This document shows positions 1 through 6,963 of a stretch of 11,177 nucleotides of DNA, piece after piece; position 1 is the stretch's first letter, and each line of letters begins with the position of its first letter. The position numbers and the translations under genes are program-made. The notes under the pieces were generated by a model. That model searched no databases, was not told where the DNA came from, and worked only from the letters and a program-made list of their open reading frames with translations. The DNA is from an uncultured Rikenellaceae bacterium (GTDB taxonomy: Bacteria; Bacteroidota; Bacteroidia; Bacteroidales; Rikenellaceae): contig CAJURV010000063.1 in the NCBI GenBank assembly GCA_910588925.1, forward strand, positions 1 to 11,177. The letters are read 5' to 3'.

Positions 1-207
1 ATTACTGCACTGTAATTTGTATGCTGTTTTTGCAGTTCGGTTTTGAAATTACATCATGCCGTGTACACAATAAATATCTTGCAACATCACTGAATATACA
101 GCATCTCAAATGTGGTTATGCCTCCTCGTTTTCAGGTATTTTTCCGAGTAATAATAGTAGCTCTCCCAAAGGGCTGCCGTCACCGCCGCCGGAGGCACAA
201 ATGAAAT
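1..207. other. Intergenic stretch with no supported gene
   Basis: This AT-richer stretch follows the typA 3' end (typA is read leftward, so this lies beyond its stop). A 62-codon open frame at 21-209 has no recognisable domain, and its last third runs through a repeat motif (156-200) that also occurs elsewhere in the window, so I do not call it a gene. I see no clear TAnnTTTG promoter or RNA gene here. The next gene is outside the window. Confidence 0.5.
156..200 (+). repeat. Dispersed repeat motif, copy A (AGTAGCTCTC…GGAGGCAC)
   Basis: The segment opens with AGTAGCTCTC, continues with AAAGG and TGCC blocks, and ends in CCGGAGGCAC followed by an A-rich tract. The same ordered blocks recur at 6868-6907, with a shorter middle, and partly at 6811-6833. 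All copies sit just beyond the 3' ends of genes. This looks like a small dispersed repeat family rather than coding sequence. Its function is unknown, and the reading as a family rests only on these copies. Confidence 0.5.
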
Positions 208-219
208 AGCTCTCTCGGG

Positions 220-276
220 CATAAACGACCACGCCGGAATGTTTCAGACTGAAACATTCCGGCGTGGTCGTTTATG
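220..276 (-). terminator. 28-bp perfect palindrome at typA 3' end, probable terminator
   Basis: Arms 220-247 and 249-276 are exact reverse complements around a single central A at 248. AGCTCTC at 208-214 and GAGAGCT at 284-290 add a separated outer 7-bp match, and the outer right arm runs into the typA stop codon. RNA from typA would fold into a very stable hairpin 13 nt after the stop. There is no long U-tract after the stem on the minus strand, so it is not a textbook intrinsic terminator. It could instead be a 3'-end stabilising hairpin or a palindromic repeat element. Confidence 0.6.
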
Positions 277-288
277 ACTGACGGAGAG

Positions 289-2109
289 CTATTCCTCCAC
301 AACCGTAGCCTTACCAGCGGCCCGCTTGCGATCTATCTCGCTAAGGAGTATCTTACGCAATCGCATACATTTAGGGGTCACCTCCACATATTCGTCGCCC
401 TGTATGTATTCGAGCGCCTCTTCGAGCGAGAACACCTTAGGGGGAGCTATGTTGGTCTTTTCGTCAGACCCGCTTGCACGCATATTGGTGAGTTTCTTCG
501 ATTTGGTAAGGTTTATTACAATATCGTCGGAACGTGTGCTTTCACCCACTACCTGACCGGCATATATCTCCTCATTAGGTGCGACGAAGAATGTACCGCG
601 ATCCTGTAGTTTATTGATAGCGTATGCGAACGCATTACCGGTCTCCATCGCTATCAGCGAACCGTTGGTACGCATCTCTATGGGGCCTTTGTATGGCTCG
701 AACCCTTTGAGGCGGTGTGCCATAACGGCCTCTCCGGCGGTAGCGGTAAGCAGGTTGCTACGCAAACCGATTATCCCCCGCGAAGGTATCTCGAATGTGA
801 GCCTTGTGCGGTCGCCGGTCGACACCATGTCGAGCATTGAACCTTTACGTTTGGTAACCATCTCTATGGCTTTCCCCAACATATCGTCCGGCAGATCTAT
901 AGTAAGCTCCTCTACGGGCTCGCACTTCTTGCCGTCTATCTCCTTTATGATAACGCGGGGCTGTCCCACCTGCAACTCATAGCCCTCGCGGCGCATAGTC
1001 TCTATCAACACGCTCAGATGGAGCACGCCTCTACCGAACACCACGAACGAATCGGCCGTATCTCCCGGCTCTACACGCAGGGCGAGATTCTTCTCCAGCT
1101 CACGGTCGAGACGCTCCTTGATGTGACGCGAGGTGACGAACTTTCCGTCACGTCCGTAAAAAGGCGAATCATTGATAGTGAACAACATACTCATGGTAGG
1201 CTCGTCTATGGCTATAGGGTCGAGGGGCTCGGGGTTATCGAAATCGGCTATGGTATCGCCTATCTCGAAACCGTCTATACCGGTCATGGCGCATATCTCG
1301 CCGCACGGTACCTCCTCTACCTTCTCTTTGCCCATACCCTCGAAGAGCATCAGCTCCTTGATGCGGGTCTTTATCATAGTCTGACCGTCGCGCTTGGCGA
1401 GAGTGACAGGCATGCCCGCGCGCAACGTACCGCGTGTGAGCTTGCCTATGGCTGTACGGCCCACATACGGAGAATACTCGAGCGACGTAATGAGAAGCTG
1501 CGGCGTACCCTCCACATTTTCAGGCTCGGGGATCTCTTCTATGATAAGGTCGAGAAGCGGGGTTATATCGGTAGACGGATTCTTCCAGTCGAGTGACATC
1601 CAGCCCTGTTTGGCGCTGCCGTACACGGTCTTGAAATCGAGCTGTTCTTCTGTAGCGCCGAGTGCGAACATCAGGTCGAACACCTCTTCGTGCACCTCGT
1701 CGGGACGGCAGTTCTGCTTGTCTACCTTGTTGATTACCACTATGGGCTTCTTGCCGAGCGAAAGAGCCTTCTGGAGAACGAAACGCGTCTGAGGCATGGT
1801 CCCCTCGAAAGCGTCCACAAGGAGCAACACACCGTCGGCCATGTTGAGCACGCGTTCCACTTCGCCGCCGAAGTCGGAGTGACCCGGAGTGTCTATAATA
1901 TTGATCTTATAGCCTTTGTATCTGACGGAGACATTCTTGGCGAGTATGGTTATACCGCGTTCGCGCTCTATGTCGTTATTATCCATTATAAGGTCGCCCG
2001 CCTTGTCCTGTTCGCGAAAAAGCTTGCCCTGTAGTATCATCTTGTCTACCAAGGTGGTTTTACCGTGGTCTACATGGGCGATAATAGCAATGTTTCTGAG
2101 TTTTAGCAT
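289..2109 (-). CDS. typA: Ribosome-associated translational GTPase TypA/BipA
   Basis: TypA/BipA is a cytoplasmic GTPase of the EF-G/LepA superfamily. It binds the 70S ribosome and helps ribosome assembly and stress adaptation, notably in the cold. The 606-residue product matches the usual family length (about 607 in E. coli). The G-domain motifs are all present: P-loop AHVDHGKT at residues 11-18, RGIT at 51-54, DTPGH at 73-77, NKVD at 127-130 and SAK at 165-167. Domains II, III and V and the TypA-specific C-terminal region follow, including the RGIIGLRSNLLTATAG stretch. The ATG at 2107-2109 starts the conserved MLKLRNIAIIAHVDHGK opening, and no Shine-Dalgarno is evident. A TACCTTTG box about 70 nt upstream supplies a likely promoter. 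The gene is divergent from aroB and ends beside a long palindrome. LepA would lack the C-terminal pattern seen here, so TypA is secure. Confidence 0.97.
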   Translation of the reverse strand: MLKLRNIAIIAHVDHGKTTLVDKMILQGKLFREQDKAGDLIMDNNDIERERGITILAKNVSVRYKGYKINIIDTPGHSDFGGEVERVLNMADGVLLLVDAFEGTMPQTRFVLQKALSLGKKPIVVINKVDKQNCRPDEVHEEVFDLMFALGATEEQLDFKTVYGSAKQGWMSLDWKNPSTDITPLLDLIIEEIPEPENVEGTPQLLITSLEYSPYVGRTAIGKLTRGTLRAGMPVTLAKRDGQTMIKTRIKELMLFEGMGKEKVEEVPCGEICAMTGIDGFEIGDTIADFDNPEPLDPIAIDEPTMSMLFTINDSPFYGRDGKFVTSRHIKERLDRELEKNLALRVEPGDTADSFVVFGRGVLHLSVLIETMRREGYELQVGQPRVIIKEIDGKKCEPVEELTIDLPDDMLGKAIEMVTKRKGSMLDMVSTGDRTRLTFEIPSRGIIGLRSNLLTATAGEAVMAHRLKGFEPYKGPIEMRTNGSLIAMETGNAFAYAINKLQDRGTFFVAPNEEIYAGQVVGESTRSDDIVINLTKSKKLTNMRASGSDEKTNIAPPKVFSLEEALEYIQGDEYVEVTPKCMRLRKILLSEIDRKRAAGKATVVEE

Positions 2110-2178
2110 CGTATGTCGTTAAAGAATGGGAGAGGCCTCCCGGAATGTCGCCCGTCTGCCGGACTATTTTTCGATTGG

Positions 2179-2186
2179 CAAAGGTA
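2179..2186 (-). promoter_or_regulatory. typA promoter, Bacteroidetes -7 box (TACCTTTG)
   Basis: Read on the minus strand the bases are TACCTTTG, matching the Bacteroidetes -7 consensus TAnnTTTG. Transcription would begin near 2172 and leave a leader of about 60 nt before typA. No clear TTTG-type -33 box is visible at the expected spacing, so the call rests on the -7 box and its position. Confidence 0.5.
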
Positions 2187-2218
2187 ATGTTTTTACACGG
2201 AACATATAAGAAATTTCT

Positions 2219-2226
2219 TAATTTTG
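2219..2226 (+). promoter_or_regulatory. aroB promoter, Bacteroidetes -7 box (TAATTTTG)
   Basis: TAATTTTG matches TAnnTTTG. The predicted start site, about 5-8 nt downstream, leaves only about 10-13 nt before the aroB ATG at 2244, an unusually short leader. The -33 region is a T-rich run (2190-2194) rather than a clean TTTG. The divergent typA -7 box lies about 35 bp away, so the two promoters overlap in their upstream sequences. Confidence 0.5.
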
Positions 2227-2243
2227 TAGTATAAACAACCGAC

Positions 2244-3275
2244 ATGAACATCACTCTAGATATAAAACGCGAAGGACGCACACCCTCACGCATAGCGATA
2301 GACGACGTGCGAACATCACTGCCCGGCTTGCTCGAAGGCCGCGACCCCATAGTGATTACCGACGAAAACATCGAGAGTCTATATCCCGAATTACTCTCGC
2401 CATACCGTCGGATAACTATAGGGAGAGGCGAGGAGAACAAGACGCTCGACACCGTGACGCTAATATACCGCCGACTCATGGATATGGGTGCCGACCGCAG
2501 CAGCTACCTGCTCGGCATAGGCGGCGGCATTGTCACCGACATAACCGGCTTCGTTGCCTCCACATACATGCGCGGCACAGGCTTCGGCTTCGTAGCCACC
2601 ACATTGCTTTCGCAGGTGGATGCCAGCGTGGGGGGAAAGAACGGGGTGAACGTCGACGGCTACAAGAATATGGCCGGTTGTTTCAACCAGCCCGACTTCG
2701 TGGTGTGCGACCCGTCCATGCTCCGCACGCTGCCCGAACGCGAGATCAAAGGCGGCATGGCCGAGGTAATAAAGGCGGGGCTGATAAAGTCGGCCGGGCT
2801 ATTCGATAAGATGGAGGCCGGGTACGATGCCGTAATGAACGATGCGGCCCTGCTCAGCGATATAATCGGCGAAGCCATAAAGATAAAGGCCGCGGTAGTG
2901 GAGGCCGACTTCAAGGAGGGAGGCGAGCGAAAAAAACTCAACTTCGGCCACACCATAGCCCATGCCATAGAGAAACTGAGCCGGCGATACATACATGGCG
3001 AGGCGGTGGCCATAGGATGCGTCTACGAGGCGGAACTCTGCAGACGTCTCGGAGCCATCGGAGCCGACGATGCTGCCCGCATAACGGCGGCAATAGAGAG
3101 GCTCGGGTTACCTACCGAGTGCGATATAGACGACAAGAGCCTGTTCGAGGCTCTGCATCTGGATAAAAAACGGCACGGCGACAAGATCGCCCTCGTAATA
3201 CTCGACTCCATAGGCACAAGCCGCGTAGAAGAGATCGGGTTCGGGCATCTTGCGGAACTTATGGAGATAAGATAA
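2244..3275 (+). CDS. aroB: 3-dehydroquinate synthase
   Basis: AroB converts DAHP to 3-dehydroquinate, the second step of the shikimate pathway to aromatic amino acids, using NAD+ and a divalent metal such as zinc in the cytoplasm. The 343-residue product is close to the family norm of 340-360. The NAD-binding glycine-rich segment GIGGGIVTDITGF lies at 91-103, followed by the diagnostic run ending in SVGGKNGVN (about 128-136) and GMAEVIKAGLI (171-181). Likely metal ligands are E174, H236 (in NFGHTIAH) and H251 (in HGEAVAIG). ATG 2244 is chosen because the -7 box lies just upstream. The stop TAA shares its last base with the nth start codon, so the two genes are probably translationally coupled. 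Isoleucine codons are mostly ATA, as in the neighbouring genes. Confidence 0.97.
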   Translation: MNITLDIKREGRTPSRIAIDDVRTSLPGLLEGRDPIVITDENIESLYPELLSPYRRITIGRGEENKTLDTVTLIYRRLMDMGADRSSYLLGIGGGIVTDITGFVASTYMRGTGFGFVATTLLSQVDASVGGKNGVNVDGYKNMAGCFNQPDFVVCDPSMLRTLPEREIKGGMAEVIKAGLIKSAGLFDKMEAGYDAVMNDAALLSDIIGEAIKIKAAVVEADFKEGGERKKLNFGHTIAHAIEKLSRRYIHGEAVAIGCVYEAELCRRLGAIGADDAARITAAIERLGLPTECDIDDKSLFEALHLDKKRHGDKIALVILDSIGTSRVEEIGFGHLAELMEIR

Positions 3276-3925
3276 TGACGACGAAAGAGAGATACCAGGC
3301 CGTTACGGAATGGTTCAGCACCAATATGCCCGTGGCAGAAACGGAGCTCCGTTACGACAATCCTTACCAACTGTTAGTGGCAGTGATATTATCGGCGCAA
3401 TGTACCGACAAACGCGTCAACATGGTGACCCCGGCCATATTCCGCGACTATCCCACCCCTGCCGACATGGCCGCCGCCTCTGTGGAAGAGATATACGAAC
3501 ATGTAAAGTCGGTTTCGTACCCTAACAACAAATCGGCCAACCTCAAGAAGATGGCCGAGCGCCTGACGGATGTGTATCACGGCGAGGTGCCCGACACGAT
3601 GGAGGAGCTTACAACGCTGGCCGGAGTGGGACGCAAGACGGCAAACGTGATGATGTCCGTGGCTTTCGGCAAGCAGGCCATGGCGGTAGATACTCACGTA
3701 CACAGGGTATCGGCGCGCATAGGGCTTACACGCGGCGCAAAAACGCCGCTCGAAACCGAGAAACAGTTAGTGGCGGGATTCGCGGGCGGCATTTTAGCTA
3801 CGGCACACCACTGGCTCATACTCCACGGCAGATACGTATGCACCGCCCGAAACCCGAAATGCGATATCTGCGGGCTGGTAAAGGTGTGCAAGATGGCCAC
3901 AGGGAAAAAGCTCCCCGGGCGTTAA
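3275..3925 (+). CDS. nth: Endonuclease III, DNA glycosylase/AP lyase
   Basis: Endonuclease III removes oxidised pyrimidines from DNA and nicks the abasic site by beta-elimination, in base excision repair. The 216-residue product matches the family length (211 in E. coli). The helix-hairpin-helix reads LAGVGRKTANV at about 115-125, with the catalytic lysine at K121 and the catalytic aspartate at D139 in AVDTHVHRV. The C-terminal iron-sulfur site shows the exact C-X6-C-X2-C-X5-C spacing at C189, C196, C199 and C205, which separates it from a MutY or cluster-less relative. The ATG overlaps the aroB stop (TAATG), so it is read as the second gene of the aroB-nth operon and probably relies on coupling rather than on its own promoter. 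It converges on lepA with an 81-bp gap. Confidence 0.97.
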   Translation: MTTKERYQAVTEWFSTNMPVAETELRYDNPYQLLVAVILSAQCTDKRVNMVTPAIFRDYPTPADMAAASVEEIYEHVKSVSYPNNKSANLKKMAERLTDVYHGEVPDTMEELTTLAGVGRKTANVMMSVAFGKQAMAVDTHVHRVSARIGLTRGAKTPLETEKQLVAGFAGGILATAHHWLILHGRYVCTARNPKCDICGLVKVCKMATGKKLPGR

Positions 3926-3984
3926 TCGGCGTTTATAGTTGTCCACACCTCTCGGTGGGCAGAAACTCTCCCCCAATTAATACC

Positions 3985-4008
3985 AAAAAAGGGGGTCCGT
4001 GACCCCCT
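3985..4008 (-). terminator. Intrinsic terminator of lepA (8-bp stem, U6 tract)
   Basis: Bases 3990-3997 and 4001-4008 pair perfectly around a 3-nt loop, giving a GC-rich stem. On the minus strand the stem is followed directly by six Ts (complement of A 3985-3990). The stem begins inside the lepA stop codon (4007-4009), so the hairpin starts as translation ends. On the plus strand the same hairpin is preceded by the A-tract and could partly serve nth as well. Confidence 0.9.
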
Positions 4009-5794
4009 AATCCATCTTCAACACCGCCAAAAACGCCTCCTGCGGCACCTCCACGTTACCTACCTGACGCATACGTTTCTTGCCTTTTTTCTGTTTCTCG
4101 AGCAGCTTACGTTTACGCGATATATCGCCGCCGTAACACTTGGCCGTCACATCCTTACGCACGGCCTTAACCGTTTCGCGGGCTATGATCTTTGCCCCTA
4201 TGGCAGCCTGTATGGCTATGTCGAATTGCTGACGCGGGATCAACTCCTTGAGCTTCTCGCACATCTTACGGCCGAAGTCGTAGGCATGATCGCGGTGTAT
4301 CAGCGACGAAAGGGCGTCGACACCCTCGCCGTTGAGCAAAATATCGAGCTTGGATAACACCGATGGTTTATATCCGGACGAGTGGTAGTCGAAAGAGGCG
4401 TAACCGCGCGATATGCTCTTGAGCTTGTCGTAGAAGTCGAAGACTATCTCTGCCAACGGCATCTCGAACGTGACTTCGACACGGTCGGTGGTTATGAAGG
4501 ACTGATTCTTCAATGTACCCCGCTTGTCGATGCACAGCTTCATGACGGCGCCTAAGTACTCCGCCTTGGTTATTATCTGCGCCGAGATGTAAGGCTCCTC
4601 TATGTGGTCTATCAGAGTAGGCTCGGGCAATCCCGACGGGTTATGAACATCCACCTCCTCGCCCTTGGTGGTGTAGACCTTGTACGACACGTTAGGCACG
4701 GTGGTTATCACGTCCATATCGAACTCGCGGTAGAGACGTTCCTGCACTATCTCCATGTGGAGCAGACCGAGGAACCCGCAACGGAAACCGAACCCCAAAG
4801 CCAACGACGACTCGGGCTCGAAAGTGAGCGACGCATCGTTGAGCCGCAGCTTTTCGAGCGAGGCGCGCAAATCTTCGTACTGGTCGGAGTCGGTGGGATA
4901 GACACCGGCGAAGACCATGGGCTTGACATCCTCGAACCCTGCTATGGCCACGTCACACGGACGCGAAATGTGGGTGATGGTGTCGCCCACCTTCACATCT
5001 ATAGAGTTCTTGATACCGGATATTATATAACCCACGTCTCCCGAACGCACCTCCTTACGGGGCGTCATTCTCAACTTGAGCACCCCTATCTCGTCGGCGT
5101 CGTACTCGCTTCCGGCATTGAAGAATTTGACATGATCGCCGCTCTTAATTACCCCGTTCATAACGCGGAAATAGGCAATGATGCCACGGAACGGATTGAA
5201 CACGGAGTCGAAGATAAGGGCCTGCAACGGAGCGTCGTCATCGCCCCCGGGAGCCGGTATGCGCTCCACTATGGCTTCGAGCACGGCCTCCACGCCCTCG
5301 CCGGTCTTACCCGAGGCGGCGAGTATCTCATCCCTGCGACAACCCAAAAGATCCACTATCTGATCCTTGACCTCGTCGACCATGGCCGCTGCCATGTCTA
5401 TCTTATTGAGCACGGGTATTATCTCTAGATCGTGCTCCAAAGCCAGATAGAGATTGGATATTGTCTGAGCCTGTATGCCCTGAGTGGCATCCACCACCAG
5501 CAAGGCGCCCTCGCACGAAGCTATAGCGCGCGACACCTCGTACGAGAAGTCGACATGACCCGGGGTGTCTATGAGGTTGAGCACATAAGGCGTACCCTTA
5601 TAATTGTAGTCCATCTGTATGGCATGGCTCTTTATTGTTATGCCTTTCTCGCGCTCGAGGTCCATATCGTCGAGCACCTGAGCCTGTGCCTCGCGCTCCG
5701 ACACGGTCTCGGTCACCTCCAACAGACGATCGGCCAAAGTACTCTTGCCGTGGTCGATATGCGCTATGATACAGAAGTTACGTATGTTTTTCAT
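4007..5794 (-). CDS. lepA: Elongation factor 4 (LepA)
   Basis: LepA/EF4 is a ribosome-dependent GTPase, linked to back-translocation and to initiation and 30S biogenesis. The 595-residue product is standard (599 in E. coli). G motifs are AHIDHGKS (11-18), GITI (51-54), DTPGH (76-80) and NKID (130-133). The mid region has the LepA-type LGFGFRCGFLGLLHMEIVQERL segment. The C-terminal domain unique to LepA is recognisable by CYGGDISRKRKLLEKQKKGKKR and the final VPQEAFLAVLKMD. The start MKNIRNFCIIAHIDHGKS is the conserved family N-terminus. It has its own promoter upstream and its own terminator overlapping the stop, so it is probably a single-gene unit; in many other bacteria lepA is followed by lepB, which is not seen here. 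Confidence 0.97.
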   Translation of the reverse strand: MKNIRNFCIIAHIDHGKSTLADRLLEVTETVSEREAQAQVLDDMDLEREKGITIKSHAIQMDYNYKGTPYVLNLIDTPGHVDFSYEVSRAIASCEGALLVVDATQGIQAQTISNLYLALEHDLEIIPVLNKIDMAAAMVDEVKDQIVDLLGCRRDEILAASGKTGEGVEAVLEAIVERIPAPGGDDDAPLQALIFDSVFNPFRGIIAYFRVMNGVIKSGDHVKFFNAGSEYDADEIGVLKLRMTPRKEVRSGDVGYIISGIKNSIDVKVGDTITHISRPCDVAIAGFEDVKPMVFAGVYPTDSDQYEDLRASLEKLRLNDASLTFEPESSLALGFGFRCGFLGLLHMEIVQERLYREFDMDVITTVPNVSYKVYTTKGEEVDVHNPSGLPEPTLIDHIEEPYISAQIITKAEYLGAVMKLCIDKRGTLKNQSFITTDRVEVTFEMPLAEIVFDFYDKLKSISRGYASFDYHSSGYKPSVLSKLDILLNGEGVDALSSLIHRDHAYDFGRKMCEKLKELIPRQQFDIAIQAAIGAKIIARETVKAVRKDVTAKCYGGDISRKRKLLEKQKKGKKRMRQVGNVEVPQEAFLAVLKMD

Positions 5795-5861
5795 GATCCT
5801 GTCAAAATATGTGATGGCACGGCCCCGTAGGTCAACCGCAAGCCGAACCTTATGCTGCCTG

Positions 5862-5893
5862 CAAAGATAATAATAACCCGACGAAATTTCAGA
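5862..5893 (-). promoter_or_regulatory. lepA promoter (TCTG - 20 nt - TATCTTTG)
   Basis: On the minus strand TATCTTTG at 5869-5862 matches TAnnTTTG exactly. TCTG at 5893-5890, 20 nt further upstream, is an acceptable TTTG-like -33 element at the expected spacing. Transcription would start near 5855-5857, leaving a leader of about 60 nt before the lepA ATG. Confidence 0.65.
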
Positions 5894-6011
5894 GGCCGTT
5901 TAATTTTTAATAAAAGTTTTATCGAGGGCTAATTTTAATAAGTATTTCAGCATTTTCATGATATTACGACGCCCGCAAACAGAATATCGGACATAGCACA
6001 CCGCATATGAT
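5885..6011. other. AT-rich divergent promoter region between lepA and the PAP2-like gene
   Basis: This stretch is markedly more AT-rich than its surroundings. It contains two similar AT-rich segments, TAATTTTTAATAAAAGT (5901-5917) and TAATTTTAATAAGT (5930-5943), and two copies of ATTTCAG (5886-5892 and 5944-5950). They could be UP-like elements or protein-binding sites, or simply low-complexity promoter DNA. No gene is evident. Confidence 0.4.
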
Positions 6012-6042
6012 ATTGATTTATCGGGTTAAAACATTATCTTTG
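6012..6042 (+). promoter_or_regulatory. Promoter of the PAP2-like gene (ATTG - 19 nt - TATCTTTG)
   Basis: TATCTTTG at 6035-6042 is a perfect TAnnTTTG -7 box. ATTG at 6012-6015 lies 19 nt upstream, the usual -33 spacing in Bacteroidetes. The predicted transcription start near 6047-6050 precedes both candidate ATGs (6068 and 6104). Confidence 0.7.
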
Positions 6043-6103
6043 TCCCGTCGTTGTATGAGGGGCCTGTATGTTTCAGCGTCCGTTTTGTCCGACACTTCGC
6101 TTT

Positions 6104-6742
6104 ATGACTGACAATACCGGCATTACAGGCGGCCAAGTAACAGCCGCCAGAGCCGTCTCGATAGTGTTCCACCCTCTGATAGTACCCACATACGTGGCCG
6201 CCCTGATATTGTTCGGCGGACATACTATCTGGTCCATATTCCTGCCTTTACATACGCGCATAGTTCTGGTATGGTACGTATTGGTAGCCACGGCTATCAT
6301 CCCCCTCGCGGTGATGCCTATACTGAAGTCGGCCAAGCTCATAGAGAGTTATTCGCTCATCACCGCCCGCGACAGGGTTATCCCAATGTTGTTCATGGCC
6401 GTATGTTACATGAGCGCAATGTTCGTACTGTCGGACAAAGCGGGAGTGGATGCGGCAAGACGCTTCTTTCTCGGCCCGGCCATCATAATGGTGTTGCTGA
6501 CCGTGATAACCTCTCGCTGGAAGATAAGCACACACACTACGGCCCCCGGAGCTGCAGCGGCTCTTTTCCTTGCCATAACCAACGCAGGGTACGGCGTCAT
6601 GACCGGCGGAGTACTTTTCACCATAGTGATAGCCGGACTGTTAGGCTCCGCCCGCATAGCTACCGGGCAACACACACTCTCGCAAGTGACGGTAGGATTC
6701 CTGCTCGGATTCTTCGTGATGTTGTTGTCGTTAATATTCTAA
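6104..6742 (+). CDS. PAP2-like integral membrane protein
   Basis: The 212-residue product is very hydrophobic, with about six predicted membrane helices (near 15-37, 54-76, 92-110, 121-137, 147-160 and 166-212, the last probably two). Its C-terminal half carries a PAP2-type signature: SRWKISTH at 137-144, with K140 and the S-x-H of motif 2, then SARIATGQHTLSQVTVGFLLG at 182-202, resembling motif 3 (S-R-x5-H-x3-D). The final aspartate of motif 3 is a glutamine here (Q194). Classical family members remove phosphate from lipid or polyprenyl phosphates at the membrane, but the N-to-C order and the altered residue mean activity is not assured. The start at 6104 gives a natural N-terminus; 6068 (12 residues longer) is also downstream of the predicted transcription start and remains possible. 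It is monocistronic and convergent with the desulfidase gene. Confidence 0.75.
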   Translation: MTDNTGITGGQVTAARAVSIVFHPLIVPTYVAALILFGGHTIWSIFLPLHTRIVLVWYVLVATAIIPLAVMPILKSAKLIESYSLITARDRVIPMLFMAVCYMSAMFVLSDKAGVDAARRFFLGPAIIMVLLTVITSRWKISTHTTAPGAAAALFLAITNAGYGVMTGGVLFTIVIAGLLGSARIATGQHTLSQVTVGFLLGFFVMLLSLIF

Positions 6743-6810
6743 GCCTTCTCCATACTGTCAGCCGCACCACTACAAAGTAGCCAACCCGAACAACCTCGGC
6801 ATATCATGTC

Positions 6811-6833
6811 AAGCTCTCGAAAGGAGCCGTGCC
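6811..6833 (+). repeat. Dispersed repeat motif, partial copy C
   Basis: AAGCTCTCGAAAGGAGCC followed by GTGCC repeats the first blocks of the motif seen at 156-200 and 6868-6907 (AGCTCTC, GAAAGG, GCC). It can fold as a short hairpin, GCTCT with GGAGC around CGAAA. It lies in the spacer between the PAP2-like gene and the desulfidase. This partial copy is weaker evidence than the other two. Confidence 0.35.
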
Positions 6834-6867
6834 ATCTCGTTTCAGGGAGATATTTTGTAGAGTGAAA

Positions 6868-6907
6868 AGTAGCTCTCACGAAAGGTTGCCCGGAGGCACC
6901 GTAAAAG
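6868..6907 (+). repeat. Dispersed repeat motif, copy B
   Basis: The order of blocks is AGTAGCTCTC, C-x-AAAGG, TTGCC, CCGGAGGCAC and then an A-rich tail, the same order as at 156-200 but without the central GC-rich insert. As with copy A it lies close to the 3' end of a minus-strand gene and is read in the opposite direction. No protein is supported across it. Confidence 0.5.
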
Positions 6908-6924
6908 AACCCGTATTCTGGATA

Positions 6925-6961
6925 ATGAAAAGAGCCTTGAAAGTTTCAAGGCTCTTTTCAT
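6925..6961 (-). terminator. Symmetrical intrinsic terminator, 18-bp stem
   Basis: Arms 6925-6942 and 6944-6961 are perfect reverse complements around a single base. The stem has a GC core (GAGCCTTG) flanked by A-rich and T-rich sides, so it presents a U-run on either strand. It starts 2 nt past the stop of the minus-strand desulfidase gene. It could also stop readthrough from the convergent PAP2-like gene. Confidence 0.85.
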
Positions 6962-6963
6962 AT

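Noticed and set aside
21..209. 62-codon open frame before the typA palindrome
   Set aside because: It has no domain or clear promoter, and its C-terminal part is the dispersed repeat motif read as protein.
1018..1596. 192-codon open frame antisense to typA
   Set aside because: It is a shadow of typA; codon use and composition are those expected from the complement of a coding strand.
4604..5428. 274-codon open frame antisense to lepA
   Set aside because: It lies wholly within the confidently identified lepA on the opposite strand, has low-complexity His/Arg/Gly-rich composition and shows no domain.
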